Part shown: positions 41,888 through 51,378 of the stretch, piece after piece
Layout: the number at the start of each line of letters is the position of its first letter
Position numbering within the stretch: position 1 is the first letter of the stretch
NCBI RefSeq assembly: GCF_001262495.1
Contig: NZ_LGYE01000001.1
Location: 806,001 to 870,000, forward strand
Length of the DNA: 64,000 nt
Source: Microbacterium sp. GCS4
Lineage (GTDB): Bacteria; Actinomycetota; Actinomycetes; Actinomycetales; Microbacteriaceae
Reading direction: 5' to 3'
The notes under the pieces: model-generated
The model's database searches: none
Told to the model about the DNA's origin: nothing
What the model saw: the letters and a program-made list of their open reading frames with translations, nothing else
Program-made: the position numbers and the translations under genes

Positions 41888-41935
41888 GTGAACGTGGCGA
41901 TCTCACCGGTCGCCGGACAGGCATCTGAACATTGA
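41888..41935 (+). CDS. Candidate 15-residue leader ORF overlapping the DEAD-box start
   Basis: GTG-initiated VNVAISPVAGQASEH ends in TGA that overlaps the TTG start of the helicase as TTGA. The main gene has no ribosome site of its own, so translation may be handed on from this ORF. Its own site (GGA 5-8 bases upstream) is weak. It is a small-ORF prediction and needs ribosome profiling or conservation data. Confidence 0.35.
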   Translation: MNVAISPVAGQASEH

Positions 41936-43358
41936 CAACCTTCGCTGATCTCGGAATCGATCAGGACATCGTCGACGCACTCGCCGCCAAGGGCATCGTC
42001 GACGCCTTCCCCATCCAGGAGCAGACCATCCCGCTGGGACTGCCCGGGCAGGACATCATCGGCCAGGCCAAGACCGGCACCGGCAAGACCTTCGGCTTCG
42101 GCATCCCGGTCGTGCAGCGGCTCGGCCAGAACCCCGAGCCCGGGGTCAAGGCACTCATCGTCGTCCCGACCCGCGAGCTCGCGGTGCAGGTGTACGAGGA
42201 CATCGATCTGCTCACGAGCAACCGCTCCACGAGCGTCGTCGCGATCTACGGCGGCAAGGCGTACGAGGGGCAGATCGACCAGCTCAAGGCCGGAGCGCAG
42301 ATCGTCGTCGGCACCCCCGGTCGTCTGATCGACCTGGCCGGCCAGCGTCTGCTCGACCTGTCGAACGCGACCGAGGTCGTTCTCGACGAGGCGGACAAGA
42401 TGCTCGACCTCGGCTTCCTCGCCGACATCGAGAAGATCTTCCAGAAGGTCCCGGCGGTGCGGCACACGCAGCTGTTCTCGGCGACCATGCCCGGCCCGAT
42501 CGTCGCGCTCGCGCGCCGCTTCATGTCGAACCCGATCCACATCCGTGCGAACGACCCCGACGAGGGTCTGACGCAGGCGAACATCAAGCACCTCGTCTAC
42601 CGTGCGCACTCGCTCGACAAGGACGAGGTCATCGCGCGCATCCTCCAGGCCGAGGGCCGCGGCAAGACCGTGATCTTCACGCGCACCAAGCGTGCGGCGC
42701 AGCGCCTCGTCGACGAGCTCGGCGACCGCGGCTTCAACGTCGGCGGCGTGCACGGCGACATGGGCCAGGATCAGCGCGAGCGGTCGATGGCGGCGTTCAA
42801 GGCGGGCAAGAAGGACGTGCTGGTCGCGACCGACGTCGCCGCCCGCGGCATCGACGTCGACGACGTCACCCACGTCATCAACCACACGATCCCCGACGAG
42901 GAGAAGACCTACCTCCACCGCGCCGGTCGCACGGGACGAGCCGGCAAGACCGGCATCGCGGTCACGTTCGTCGACTGGGAGGACCTGCACAAGTGGGCCC
43001 TCATCAACCGCGCGCTGGAGTTCGGCCAGCCCGAGCCGCTGGAGACCTACTCCTCGAGCCCGCACCTGTACGAGGACCTCGACATCCCCGCCGGCACCAA
43101 GGGCCGTCTCGTCACGGCGCCGAAGGCCGAGAAGCCCGCACGCCAGCCGCGTCCCGAGCGCGCGGCGGACGCGGCGGCCGAGGGCACGGCGGAGGGCGGC
43201 ACGCGCCGTCGTCGCCGTCGTCGCGGAGGGTCGAGCTCGGTGGGCTCGACGTTCGCCGAGGGCGCGAACGCCTCGTCATCCGGCGACGGACAGTCGGCTC
43301 CGTCCGCCGACCGCAGCGCGGAGGGCGCCGGCACGCACGACGGCGCCGGCAAGGAGCA

Positions 43359-44378
<1,020 letters not shown>

Positions 44379-44385
44379 GCTCGGA

Positions 44386-44391
44386 ACAGTA
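44386..44391 (-). promoter_or_regulatory. -10 box TACTGT (leaderless) of the DUF817 gene
   Basis: TACTGT, 7-base spacer TCCGAGC, ATG at 44378. Confidence 0.45.
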
Positions 44392-44443
44392 TCGACGCTC
44401 CTCGACAGTTCGCCGTGAGTTGCGGTGCTCCGTCGCGATCGCG

Positions 44444-45319
44444 TCAGGGGTAGCGCGGCTCGCTTCCCGTCGCCCGCTCGATGAGCCGCGCCACCATGCG
44501 CTCGTCCGTCGTGTTCTCGCCGGGGAGGTTCGGCTTGCCGCTGCCGTGGTAGTCGCTCGACCCCGTCACGATGAGGTCGTGGTCTGCGGCGATGCGGCGC
44601 AGGGTCCGCTTGCCCGACTCGGTGTTCTCACGGTGGTCGATCTCGAAGCCGCCGAGTCCCTCCGCGATCAGCCTCTCGATGAACGGGATCGGCATCATGC
44701 GGTCGCGTCCGCTCGTCACGGGATGCGCGATGATCGCCACTCCCCCGGCATCCGTGATCAATCGCACCGCCGTGAGCGGGTCGGGCGCGTAGTGCGGCTC
44801 GTAGTACCCCTCGCGCGGATGCAGGATGCCGTCGAACGCCTCGGTGCGGTCGCGCACGATGCCCCGCGCCACGAGCGCGTCGGCGATGTGCGGCCTGCCC
44901 ACGGTCGCATCCGGGGTCGTCTGGGCGAGCACGTCGTCCCAGTGCAGGTCGTAGTCGCGGCCGATGTTCCGCACGATGCGCTCGGCGCGACCGATCCGAT
45001 CGCCGCGGATCCGCTGCGTCTCGGCGACGAGACCCGGGTGCGCAGGGTCGAAGAGGTAGCCCAGTACGTGCACGCTGCGCCACTCGTGCTTCGCCGACAG
45101 CTCCATGCCGGGAAGGAACGTCAGGCCGCGGCTCACGGCCTCCTCGCCCGCGGCGTCCCACCCGGTCGTGCGATCGTGATCCGTGAGGGCGAGCGTGCGG
45201 ACGCCGTGGGCCTGGGCCTGGCGCACGACCTCGCGCGGCGACTCCGTACCGTCCGAGTGGTTGGAGTGCAGGTGCAGGTCAGCGGGACCCGCGAATCGGT
45301 GCGAGCGAACGACGGCCAT
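44444..45319 (-). CDS. PHP domain phosphoesterase (RNase AM / YciV-like)
   Basis: 291 residues. DLHLHSNHSDGTESP is the first PHP motif (two His and Asp ligands). ALTDHDRTTGW (third), FLPGMELSA (Glu ligand), VAIIAHPVTSG (His) and TGSSDYHGSGKP (Asp/His) complete the trinuclear metal site. The family includes histidinol phosphatase, 3',5'-nucleoside bisphosphate phosphatase and the 5'-3' exonuclease RNase AM (YciV). The pattern fits the latter group best, but the substrate is unproven. The ATG at 45319 has TACTCT 6 bases upstream. Divergent from the EEP-family gene. Confidence 0.88.
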   Translation of the reverse strand: MAVVRSHRFAGPADLHLHSNHSDGTESPREVVRQAQAHGVRTLALTDHDRTTGWDAAGEEAVSRGLTFLPGMELSAKHEWRSVHVLGYLFDPAHPGLVAETQRIRGDRIGRAERIVRNIGRDYDLHWDDVLAQTTPDATVGRPHIADALVARGIVRDRTEAFDGILHPREGYYEPHYAPDPLTAVRLITDAGGVAIIAHPVTSGRDRMMPIPFIERLIAEGLGGFEIDHRENTESGKRTLRRIAADHDLIVTGSSDYHGSGKPNLPGENTTDERMVARLIERATGSEPRYP

Positions 45320-45325
45320 CCTCCG

Positions 45326-45331
45326 AGAGTA
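45326..45331 (-). promoter_or_regulatory. -10 box TACTCT (leaderless) of the PHP gene
   Basis: TACTCT, spacer CGGAGG, ATG at 45319. Confidence 0.5.
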
Positions 45332-45391
45332 CCGAGCGCGGCCGGTCCGAGACGCGCACGGACACGGCAGGGTGTTCCCAGCGAGTCCTCC

Positions 45392-45397
45392 TAGGCT
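45392..45397 (+). promoter_or_regulatory. -10 box TAGGCT (leaderless) of the EEP-family gene
   Basis: TAGGCT, 7-base spacer GGAGGGG, ATG at 45405. It is divergent from the TACTCT box 60 bases away. Confidence 0.5.
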
Positions 45398-45404
45398 GGA
45401 GGGG

Positions 45405-46433
45405 ATGCTGAGACTTCTGGGGATCCTGTTCACCGTGCTGCTCGCGATCGGGACGGCGATCGTGGTGTGGCCGCAGTTCTTCCACCTCGAGCAGACCTAC
45501 CCCTTCGCACAGATCGTCGCGGCACGCGGCATCGTCCTGGCGGCGTTCCTCGGCATCGCCGTGCTGGCACTGCTCCTGACGATCGCACGCCCGCTGCGCG
45601 GCTTCGCCGCCTCGGTGCTCATCGTGGCGCTGCTCGGGGCCGGAGCGACCGGCGTGGTCGGCATGACGAGGGGGTTCGGGGCCGCCGGGCTCCCCGCCGC
45701 GACCGATGCCAGCATCCGCGTCCTCACCTGGAACACCGCAGGAGACGCGGTCACCGCCGAGCAGATCGCCCGTGAGGTGCTCGACCAGGGCGCCGACATC
45801 GTGGCGCTCCCGGAGACGACCGAGGCCGTCGGCGAGCAGGTCGCGGTCATGCTGCGCGACCAGGGACGCCCGATGTGGGTGCACCATGTGCAGTTCAAAC
45901 CCGATGTGGTCGACGGCCCGAAGTCCTGGTTCACGACCGTGCTGGTGTCGCCGGAACTCGGCGAGTACTCGGTCATCGAGTCCTCGGAGGACGGCTCGAG
46001 CAACACCGGCTCGGTGCCGAGCGCGGTGCTCATGCCGGTCGGCGGCAACGGGAACGCACCGACGATCGTCGCCGTGCACGCCGTGGCCCCGCGCATGGAG
46101 GAGATGGAGGGTTGGCGCAGCGACCTCCGCTGGATCGCCGACCAATGCCCTGAGGGCAACTTCGTGCTCGCCGGGGACTTCAACGCGACCATCGACCACA
46201 TGGCGGGACTCGGGGTCGACGGCGGCGACATGGGGTACTGCCGAGACGTCGCCTCGCGCACCGGCAACGGCCTGAGCGGCACGTGGCCGAGCTCGCTGCC
46301 CGCGCTGCTCGGCGCGCCGATCGACCACGTCATGGCCTCGCCGAACTGGACCCCGACGGGCTCCGAGGTGATCGACGACGCGAGCGGCAGCGACCACCGG
46401 GCGCTCGTGGTGCAGCTGGAGCCTGCGGGCTGA
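45405..46433 (+). CDS. Endonuclease/exonuclease/phosphatase (EEP) family membrane protein
   Basis: 342 residues. Three N-terminal helices (about 2-22, 38-60, 66-88) lead into an extracytoplasmic EEP domain: IRVLTWNTAGDAV (Asn ligand), DIVALPETTEAVG (Glu ligand), TIVAVHAVAP (His), VLAGDFNATIDHM (GDFN) and APIDHVMAS...GSDHRALVVQ (catalytic His). The catalytic set is complete, so a metal-dependent phosphodiesterase outside the membrane is likely; substrates in this family range from DNA to lipids and nucleotides. ATG at 45405 is supported by TAGGCT. The aminopeptidase gene follows 52 bases later with its own promoter-like box. Confidence 0.87.
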   Translation: MLRLLGILFTVLLAIGTAIVVWPQFFHLEQTYPFAQIVAARGIVLAAFLGIAVLALLLTIARPLRGFAASVLIVALLGAGATGVVGMTRGFGAAGLPAATDASIRVLTWNTAGDAVTAEQIAREVLDQGADIVALPETTEAVGEQVAVMLRDQGRPMWVHHVQFKPDVVDGPKSWFTTVLVSPELGEYSVIESSEDGSSNTGSVPSAVLMPVGGNGNAPTIVAVHAVAPRMEEMEGWRSDLRWIADQCPEGNFVLAGDFNATIDHMAGLGVDGGDMGYCRDVASRTGNGLSGTWPSSLPALLGAPIDHVMASPNWTPTGSEVIDDASGSDHRALVVQLEPAG

Positions 46434-46473
46434 ACCGCTCCGGCGCGGCATCCCGCTTCCCCGTCTCAGGTGA

Positions 46474-46479
46474 CAGACT
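46474..46479 (+). promoter_or_regulatory. -10-like box CAGACT of the aminopeptidase P gene
   Basis: CAGACT, spacer GGAGGG, ATG at 46486. Confidence 0.4.
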
Positions 46480-46485
46480 GGAGGG

Positions 46486-47919
46486 ATGAGCACCGCAGAA
46501 CGCGACACGATCGCTGAGCCCGCCGTCGAGACCGCCGCGGAGAAGCCGGCCGAGACCGGCACGACGAACCGCAAGCAGCCGTTCCCCCGCGGCTTCCTCG
46601 ACACGATCTCCACCGGCTGGGCGGAGCGCCCCGAGCCCCTTCCCTCGCCCCGCGCGCAGGCCCCGTACGCCGCGACCCGTCGTGCGGCCGTGTCCGCCGC
46701 CTTCCCCGGGCTGCGCCTGGTGGTCCCCGCAGGCTCGCTCAAGCAGCGCAGCAACGACACCGACTATCCGTTCCGCGCGCACTCCGCGTTCGCCCACCTG
46801 ACCGGCTGGGCAGCCGACAGCGAGCCCGACTCGATCCTCGTGTTCGAGCCGACCGACGACGGCCACGACGTGACCCTGTTCTTCCGTGAGCGCGCCGACC
46901 GCACGACCACGGAGTTCTACGCCGACGCGACCGTCGGCGAGTTCTGGATCGGCCCGCGCCCCTCGCTCGCCGGAGTCGCCGCCGACCTCGGCATCGCGAC
47001 CGCGCACCTCGACGACTTCGCCTCCGTGGACGGCGAGCTGTTGCTCGAGGAGTCCGAGGACCTCACGCGCTTCGTCTCCGAGCTGCGTCTCGTGAAGGAC
47101 GAGTACGAGATCGCCGAGATGCGCCGCGCGGTCGACATCACCGCCCAGGGCTTCGACGACATCATCCGCGCTCTGCCCGACGCGGTCTCGCATGCCCGCG
47201 GCGAGCGCGTCGTGGAGGGCGTCTTCCACCGCCGCGCGCGAGAGGACGGCAACGGAGAGGGGTACGACACGATCGCGGCCTCCGGTCCGCACGCCTGCTA
47301 CCTGCACTGGACGCGCAACGACGGCACCGTGGTCCCGGGCGACCTGATCCTCGTGGATGCGGGCGTGGAGGCCGACAGCCTGTACACGGCCGACATCACC
47401 CGCACGCTCCCCGTCTCTGGTTCGTTCACCGAGGTGCAGCGCCGAGTGTACGAGACGGTGCGCGAGGCCGCGGACGCCGCGTTCGCGGCCGCGCGAGTGG
47501 GTGTCCGCTTCCGTGAGGTGCACGAGGCCGCCATGAAGGTCATCGCCGCCCGCACCGCCGAATGGGGTCTGCTCCCCGTGACGGCCGAGGAGGCGCTCGA
47601 CGCGGATGCCGGCGGGCAGCACCGTCGCTACATGGTGCACGGCACCTCGCACCACCTGGGCATCGACGTGCACGACTGCGCGCAGGCGCGCCGGGAGATG
47701 TACTACGACGGGATCCTCGCCCCCGGCATGGTGTTCACGATCGAGCCGGGCCTGTACTTCCAGATCGACGACGTGACGGTACCGGCCGAGTACCGCGGCA
47801 TCGGCGTGCGCATCGAGGACGACATCCTCATGACGGAGGACGGCCCGGTGAACCTCTCGGCGGACATCCCCCGCACCGCCGACGAGATCGAGGCGTGGAT
47901 CGCCCGAGTGCAGGGCTGA
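46486..47919 (+). CDS. Aminopeptidase P family protein (M24B)
   Basis: 477 residues. An N-terminal creatinase-like domain (about 60-200, YPFRAHSAFAHLTGWA) is followed by the pita-bread catalytic domain. Metal ligands are visible: two Asp in LILVDAGVEADSLYTADITRTLPV, His in HGTSHHLGIDVHD, Glu in FTIEPGLYF and Glu in GVRIEDDILM. The enzyme removes N-terminal residues preceding proline using two Mn2+ ions. There is no signal peptide, so it is cytosolic. The first 35 residues are a low-complexity extension. The start at 46486 has CAGACT 6 bases before it. A phosphotransferase gene begins 9 bases after the stop. Confidence 0.93.
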   Translation: MSTAERDTIAEPAVETAAEKPAETGTTNRKQPFPRGFLDTISTGWAERPEPLPSPRAQAPYAATRRAAVSAAFPGLRLVVPAGSLKQRSNDTDYPFRAHSAFAHLTGWAADSEPDSILVFEPTDDGHDVTLFFRERADRTTTEFYADATVGEFWIGPRPSLAGVAADLGIATAHLDDFASVDGELLLEESEDLTRFVSELRLVKDEYEIAEMRRAVDITAQGFDDIIRALPDAVSHARGERVVEGVFHRRAREDGNGEGYDTIAASGPHACYLHWTRNDGTVVPGDLILVDAGVEADSLYTADITRTLPVSGSFTEVQRRVYETVREAADAAFAAARVGVRFREVHEAAMKVIAARTAEWGLLPVTAEEALDADAGGQHRRYMVHGTSHHLGIDVHDCAQARREMYYDGILAPGMVFTIEPGLYFQIDDVTVPAEYRGIGVRIEDDILMTEDGPVNLSADIPRTADEIEAWIARVQG

Positions 47920-47928
47920 GCGCCGCAC

Positions 47929-48822
47929 GTGCATGACGGCGAGCTCGGGGTCACCGACGAGGTCGCCGCGCGGCTGATCGCGCAGCGTTTCCCCGAGCTC
48001 GCCGGCCTGCCGCTGCGTCGGCTGCGGACCGCGGCGACGGTGAACACGATCGTCCGCATCGGCGACGATCACGTGGCGCGCTTCCCCCTCGTGGGCGAGT
48101 CGGAGGAGCGGCTGCGCGCCGAGGCCGCGGCCATGGTCGAGTTCGCCGATGCCTCGCCGGTCGTTGCGTCCGTTCCCGTGGGTGTGGGCGCGGCGTCGGA
48201 GGAGTTCGACTCCGCGTGGTCGGTGCAGACGTGGGTCGCGGGCGATCCGGTCGGACCCGTCACGCACGAGTCCTCCGACGACTTCGCTCGCGATGTGGTC
48301 GGTGTGGTCTCCGCTCTTCGCGCGGTGCCGCGGCGCGGCCGCGTCTTCGGCGGGCGCGGGCGCGGAGGTCGGCTGCGCGACCACGACGACTGGGTGGAGC
48401 ACTGCCTGGGTCAGAGCACGCGGCTGGTGGACGTCGGTCGGGTGAGGCGACTGTGGCGTGCGCTGCGCGATCTGCCGACGGCCGGACCCGATGTCATGAG
48501 CCACCGCGACCTCACGCCGTTCAACCTTCTCTCCGCGGGTGATCGCCTGGCGGGGGTGCTGGACACCGGCGGTTTCGGCCCTGCGGATCCGGCACTCGAC
48601 CTCGTCGCCGCCTGGCACCTGTTCGACGCCGACCGCCGCGACATCGTCCGTGACGGCCTGGGAGCGGATGCCGTCGCCTGGCGCCGCGGAGCCGCCTGGG
48701 CCTTGCAGCAGGCGATGGGGCTCGTCTGGTACTACGTGGAGAGCAACCCGGCGATGAGCGGACTAGGCCTCTCGACCGTGGGGCGCCTGCTGTCGGACGA
48801 GGAGCTGGCGGCACTCCGTTGA
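47929..48822 (+). CDS. Aminoglycoside/macrolide-type phosphotransferase (APH family)
   Basis: 297 residues. VMSHRDLTPFNLLSAG holds the Brenner motif His-x-Asp-x4-Asn, and LAGVLDTGGFGPADPALDLVAAWHLF supplies the metal-binding Asp region. The kinase fold is therefore intact, unlike the protein at 32342-33721. The family phosphorylates antibiotics but also many small metabolites; nothing here identifies the substrate, and resistance should not be assumed. The start is uncertain: GTG at 47929 or ATG at 47932, with no clear ribosome site. Spacing of 9 bases suggests translation coupled to the aminopeptidase gene. Confidence 0.85.
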   Translation: MHDGELGVTDEVAARLIAQRFPELAGLPLRRLRTAATVNTIVRIGDDHVARFPLVGESEERLRAEAAAMVEFADASPVVASVPVGVGAASEEFDSAWSVQTWVAGDPVGPVTHESSDDFARDVVGVVSALRAVPRRGRVFGGRGRGGRLRDHDDWVEHCLGQSTRLVDVGRVRRLWRALRDLPTAGPDVMSHRDLTPFNLLSAGDRLAGVLDTGGFGPADPALDLVAAWHLFDADRRDIVRDGLGADAVAWRRGAAWALQQAMGLVWYYVESNPAMSGLGLSTVGRLLSDEELAALR

Positions 48823-48825
48823 CCG

Positions 48826-49221
48826 TCAATCGTCGGTCTCGGCGGCGATCTCGACCTTGAACCCCTGGGCGTTCTCGAGCCAGCCCGCGTAGTGGTCGGG
48901 CCCTCCCGCGTGCGGATAGCGGTCGTGATAGAGCGGGTTCCAGCCGTGGTCTGGCGCCTCGCCCATCAGCGCGTCGACCTCGCCGGGCGTCCCACCCCAG
49001 AATGCGAGATGGTTCAGGCCGGAACGACGCCGGTCGTGCTCGGGCGCTGCGAGGTTGGGCGAGGTCGTCAGCGTCAGGTAGGTCGTCCCCGCCTCCCACG
49101 TCCGCCCCTCCGACCACTGCCCGGTCTGCTCCAGTCCGAGCCTCTCGAGCAGCCAGCTCCACGAGCGCGCCGCCTCCTCGATGTCGGGCACCCAGATCTC
49201 GACGTGGTGCAGGCCCTTCAC
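48826..49221 (-). CDS. VOC family (glyoxalase/bleomycin resistance fold) protein
   Basis: 131 residues, a typical single VOC domain built from two beta-alpha-beta-beta-beta halves. KGLHHVEIWVPDIEEAARSWSWLLERLG starts the first half (His ligand), and SGLNHLAFWGGTPGEVDAL the second (His). QGFKVEIAAE carries the C-terminal Glu. The presence of His, His and Glu suggests a metal-dependent lyase or dioxygenase-type member, but the substrate cannot be read. The GTG at 49221 is chosen because GGGGA lies 8 bases upstream and the domain starts immediately; the longer upstream frame is not convincing. It converges on the phosphotransferase gene, 3 bases apart. Confidence 0.85.
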   Translation of the reverse strand: MKGLHHVEIWVPDIEEAARSWSWLLERLGLEQTGQWSEGRTWEAGTTYLTLTTSPNLAAPEHDRRRSGLNHLAFWGGTPGEVDALMGEAPDHGWNPLYHDRYPHAGGPDHYAGWLENAQGFKVEIAAETDD

Positions 49222-49295
49222 GACGGGAGTCCCCGGTGAACAGCGGCAGGAGCGAGGATCGGGGCACCGGGTTCGAGGTTCACCCCGCCATGCTG

Positions 49296-49946
49296 TCAAG
49301 CCTGTGCGAACGTAGCAATATATGGCGCGAGCGAGGCGCCGATCTGCTCTGCCGGGCGCTTGCGTCCCTTGACCTCGAACGTGTGGCCGCCGCCGTCGAT
49401 CCACACGACGCGCGCATCCTGGCAGGTCTGCACGACGGCCTCGAACTGGTCGACGGGCTGGATGAACGGATCGTTCGAACCCTCCACGAACAGCTGCGGC
49501 ACTGAGATCGCCGGCAGGTGCTCGGCGCGCGGCTTCTCGGGACGACCCGGCGGGTGCAGCGGATACCCGAGGTACGCGAGGCCGTCGACCGCGAGCCCCT
49601 CGGCCACCGCCATCGACGCCATGCGCCCTCCGTACGACTTGCCCGTCGCCCAGATGCGCGAGTTCGGTGCCTGCTCACGCGCGAAGGTCACGACCGCGTT
49701 CCAGGTCGCCACGGCATGAGTGGCGGGCCCCGGCATCCGGCGACCCTGTTCGACGTACGGGAAGTTGAACCGCAACGTCGCGAAGCCGAGTTCTCCGAGG
49801 GCTTCCGCGAATCCGGTCAGGAACGGATGGTCCTTGCCCGTGCCGGCCCCGTGGGCGATCACCACGACGTCGTCGCGCGTGCCCTCGCTCCAGTCCGCGG
49901 ACACCGTCACGGAGCCGGTGGACAGCTGGACCGGGATCGAGGGCAT
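49296..49946 (-). CDS. Alpha/beta hydrolase (dienelactone hydrolase/KANL3-like)
   Basis: 216 residues. VVVIAHGAGTGKDHPFLTGFAEALGELGFATLRFNFPYVEQGRRMPG is the oxyanion strand region. ATGKSYGGRMASMA contains the nucleophile elbow (GKSYGG, Ser). SNDPFIQP carries the Asp and DGGGHTFEVKGRKRP the catalytic His. The triad is complete, so it is an active serine hydrolase, of the family often annotated as dienelactone hydrolase. The ATG at 49946 overlaps the stop of the DUF4870 gene (TGATG); it is the third gene of a unit starting at 51279. The substrate is unknown. Confidence 0.87.
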   Translation of the reverse strand: MPSIPVQLSTGSVTVSADWSEGTRDDVVVIAHGAGTGKDHPFLTGFAEALGELGFATLRFNFPYVEQGRRMPGPATHAVATWNAVVTFAREQAPNSRIWATGKSYGGRMASMAVAEGLAVDGLAYLGYPLHPPGRPEKPRAEHLPAISVPQLFVEGSNDPFIQPVDQFEAVVQTCQDARVVWIDGGGHTFEVKGRKRPAEQIGASLAPYIATFAQA

Positions 49947-50566
49947 CAGCGGCGCAGGAACGGGATAGCGAATGGGATCCGCATCACCTTGCCGGCGGAG
50001 GCTCGCACCATGCCCACGATCACGAGCACGACGTGCAGCACCGACAGCGCGAAGTAGATCGTGATGATCGTGCCGAACGGGAAGAAGCCCTCGATCGGCC
50101 CGCGTGCGGAGAGGGCGAAGAGCAGCACGAAATGGCTGATCACGAGCACGGTCGACACGAGGAGATATGTGAGGCCCCAGTTCAGCGCGACACGCGCGTT
50201 CTCGGCGGCCACACCGCCCGATCGGCGCGAAGCTCCCCCGCTCACCGCCATCGCGATGCCGGAGGCGAGACCCCCGACGAACGGGAAGGGGATGAGGATG
50301 AGCAGCCCGAGCGCCCACGGCAGGAGTCCGCGCGGAGGAGGTGCCGCAGGGTAGACGCCAGCGGGGTACCCGGGAGCGGGCGCCGCGTACCCGGGAGCCT
50401 GGGCCGCGTGCGTCGGGGGCTGCGTCGGCTGTCCCGGTGCCTGCGCCGGGAATCCGGGAGCCGCGGGCGGTGCGACCTGCCCCGGCACGACGGGCGGGGC
50501 AGGCGGCGCAGGCGGTTGCGGGACCGCGGACGGCGTCTCGGGTCGGATCGGCTCGTCGGCGCTCAT
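49946..50566 (-). CDS. DUF4870 domain-containing membrane protein
   Basis: 206 residues. The first 80 are Pro/Ala/Gly/Gln-rich and disordered; the remainder has three to four helices with the DUF4870 wording (RVALNWGLTYLLVSTVLVISHFVLLF; ALSVLHVVLVIVGMVRASAGKVMRIPFAIPF). The function is unknown. Proline-rich tails of this kind occur on many actinobacterial division or envelope proteins. Both ends overlap neighbours by TGATG, so the three genes 51279 to 49296 form one translated unit. M. tuberculosis Rv1233c next to Rv1234 has the same layout as I recall. Confidence 0.85.
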   Translation of the reverse strand: MSADEPIRPETPSAVPQPPAPPAPPVVPGQVAPPAAPGFPAQAPGQPTQPPTHAAQAPGYAAPAPGYPAGVYPAAPPPRGLLPWALGLLILIPFPFVGGLASGIAMAVSGGASRRSGGVAAENARVALNWGLTYLLVSTVLVISHFVLLFALSARGPIEGFFPFGTIITIYFALSVLHVVLVIVGMVRASAGKVMRIPFAIPFLRR

Positions 50567-51279
50567 CAGGCTCCTTCGGCGGGTTTCGGTCCGGCGGCCG
50601 GTCCGCTGCCCGGCTCCTGCTCGGGCGTCGTCTCCGGGTCGGCGGGGCGCGGGGGGATCGGCGCCTCAGCACCCTCCGGAGGAGCCGTGACCGCGGGCGG
50701 TGTCTGATCGGCGGGAGCCGGCGGCTGCGCCTGCCCCTCCCCGCTTCCGGGCGTGATGCGCTCGCCGTACCGCGGCGGCTCGTCGAGGTTCACGGGAGGA
50801 CGCACCGTGGCTGGGCGGACCGCGCCGAGGACCTGGCGCGCCTTCGCGAGCGATGCGGCCTGCACGCGCACCTCGTAGTGGTCGGCGGCGAACTGCGTGA
50901 CACTCGCGAAGTCGCGCCGACGACGGACGATCGCGTAGGTCACGAGGCTGAGGATCATCCCGAGCGCGACGCCGATGAAGACGAAGCCGACGAACATCTG
51001 GATCGGCACCTCGGGGTTGCCGATCACGAGGATCGCGGCGAGGAAGAGTCCGATGAGCACGCCGTTGATGGCGCCGGATCGCGCGGCGGCGGCGTAGCCG
51101 AGTCGACCGGTGATGCGCTCGACCGTGCGCACGCTCTGCCCGACGATCGTGATGTCGCGCGCGGGCACCTCCTGGGCGATGAGCTTCGACACCGTCTTCT
51201 GGGCACCCTCGTAATCGCGCGTCGAGGCGACGATCTCCCCTTCGTCGCGGCTGTCGGCGGGACGGTTCAGCATGCTCAT
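50566..51279 (-). CDS. General stress protein-like membrane protein (YflT-type N-terminus)
   Basis: 237 residues. EIVASTRDYEGAQKTVSKLIAQEVPARDITIVG is a ferredoxin-like domain common in general-stress membrane proteins. AINGVLIGLFLAAILVI and MFVGFVFIGVALGMILSLVTYAIV are two membrane helices. A soluble part (SVTQFAADHYEVRVQ) and an 80-residue Pro/Glu-rich tail follow. The role is unknown; position recalls Rv1234. The ATG at 51279 has AACAAT 6 bases upstream; a second ATG at 51273 is possible. First gene of a three-gene unit. Confidence 0.82.
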   Translation of the reverse strand: MSMLNRPADSRDEGEIVASTRDYEGAQKTVSKLIAQEVPARDITIVGQSVRTVERITGRLGYAAAARSGAINGVLIGLFLAAILVIGNPEVPIQMFVGFVFIGVALGMILSLVTYAIVRRRRDFASVTQFAADHYEVRVQAASLAKARQVLGAVRPATVRPPVNLDEPPRYGERITPGSGEGQAQPPAPADQTPPAVTAPPEGAEAPIPPRPADPETTPEQEPGSGPAAGPKPAEGA

Positions 51280-51285
51280 CCCGCC

Positions 51286-51291
51286 ATTGTT
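51286..51291 (-). promoter_or_regulatory. -10-like box AACAAT of the stress-protein unit
   Basis: AACAAT, spacer GGCGGG, ATG at 51279. Confidence 0.3.
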
Positions 51292-51366
51292 CCATGCCTC
51301 CCCCTGATCGGCCCGGGAGCGGCCGGATCGGAGGCGGATGCCGCGTCGCACGCACGACCGGCGGAC

Positions 51367-51372
51367 TACGCT
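51367..51372 (+). promoter_or_regulatory. -10 box TACGCT (leaderless) of the MgtE_N/CBS unit
   Basis: TACGCT, spacer GGACGA, GTG at 51379. Confidence 0.5.
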
Positions 51373-51378
51373 GGACGA

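Noticed and set aside
47929..48822. Antibiotic resistance gene (macrolide or aminoglycoside phosphotransferase)
   Set aside because: The kinase fold is clear, but the family is large and mostly not resistance-related; neither mobile element nor close match to a named resistance enzyme is visible.
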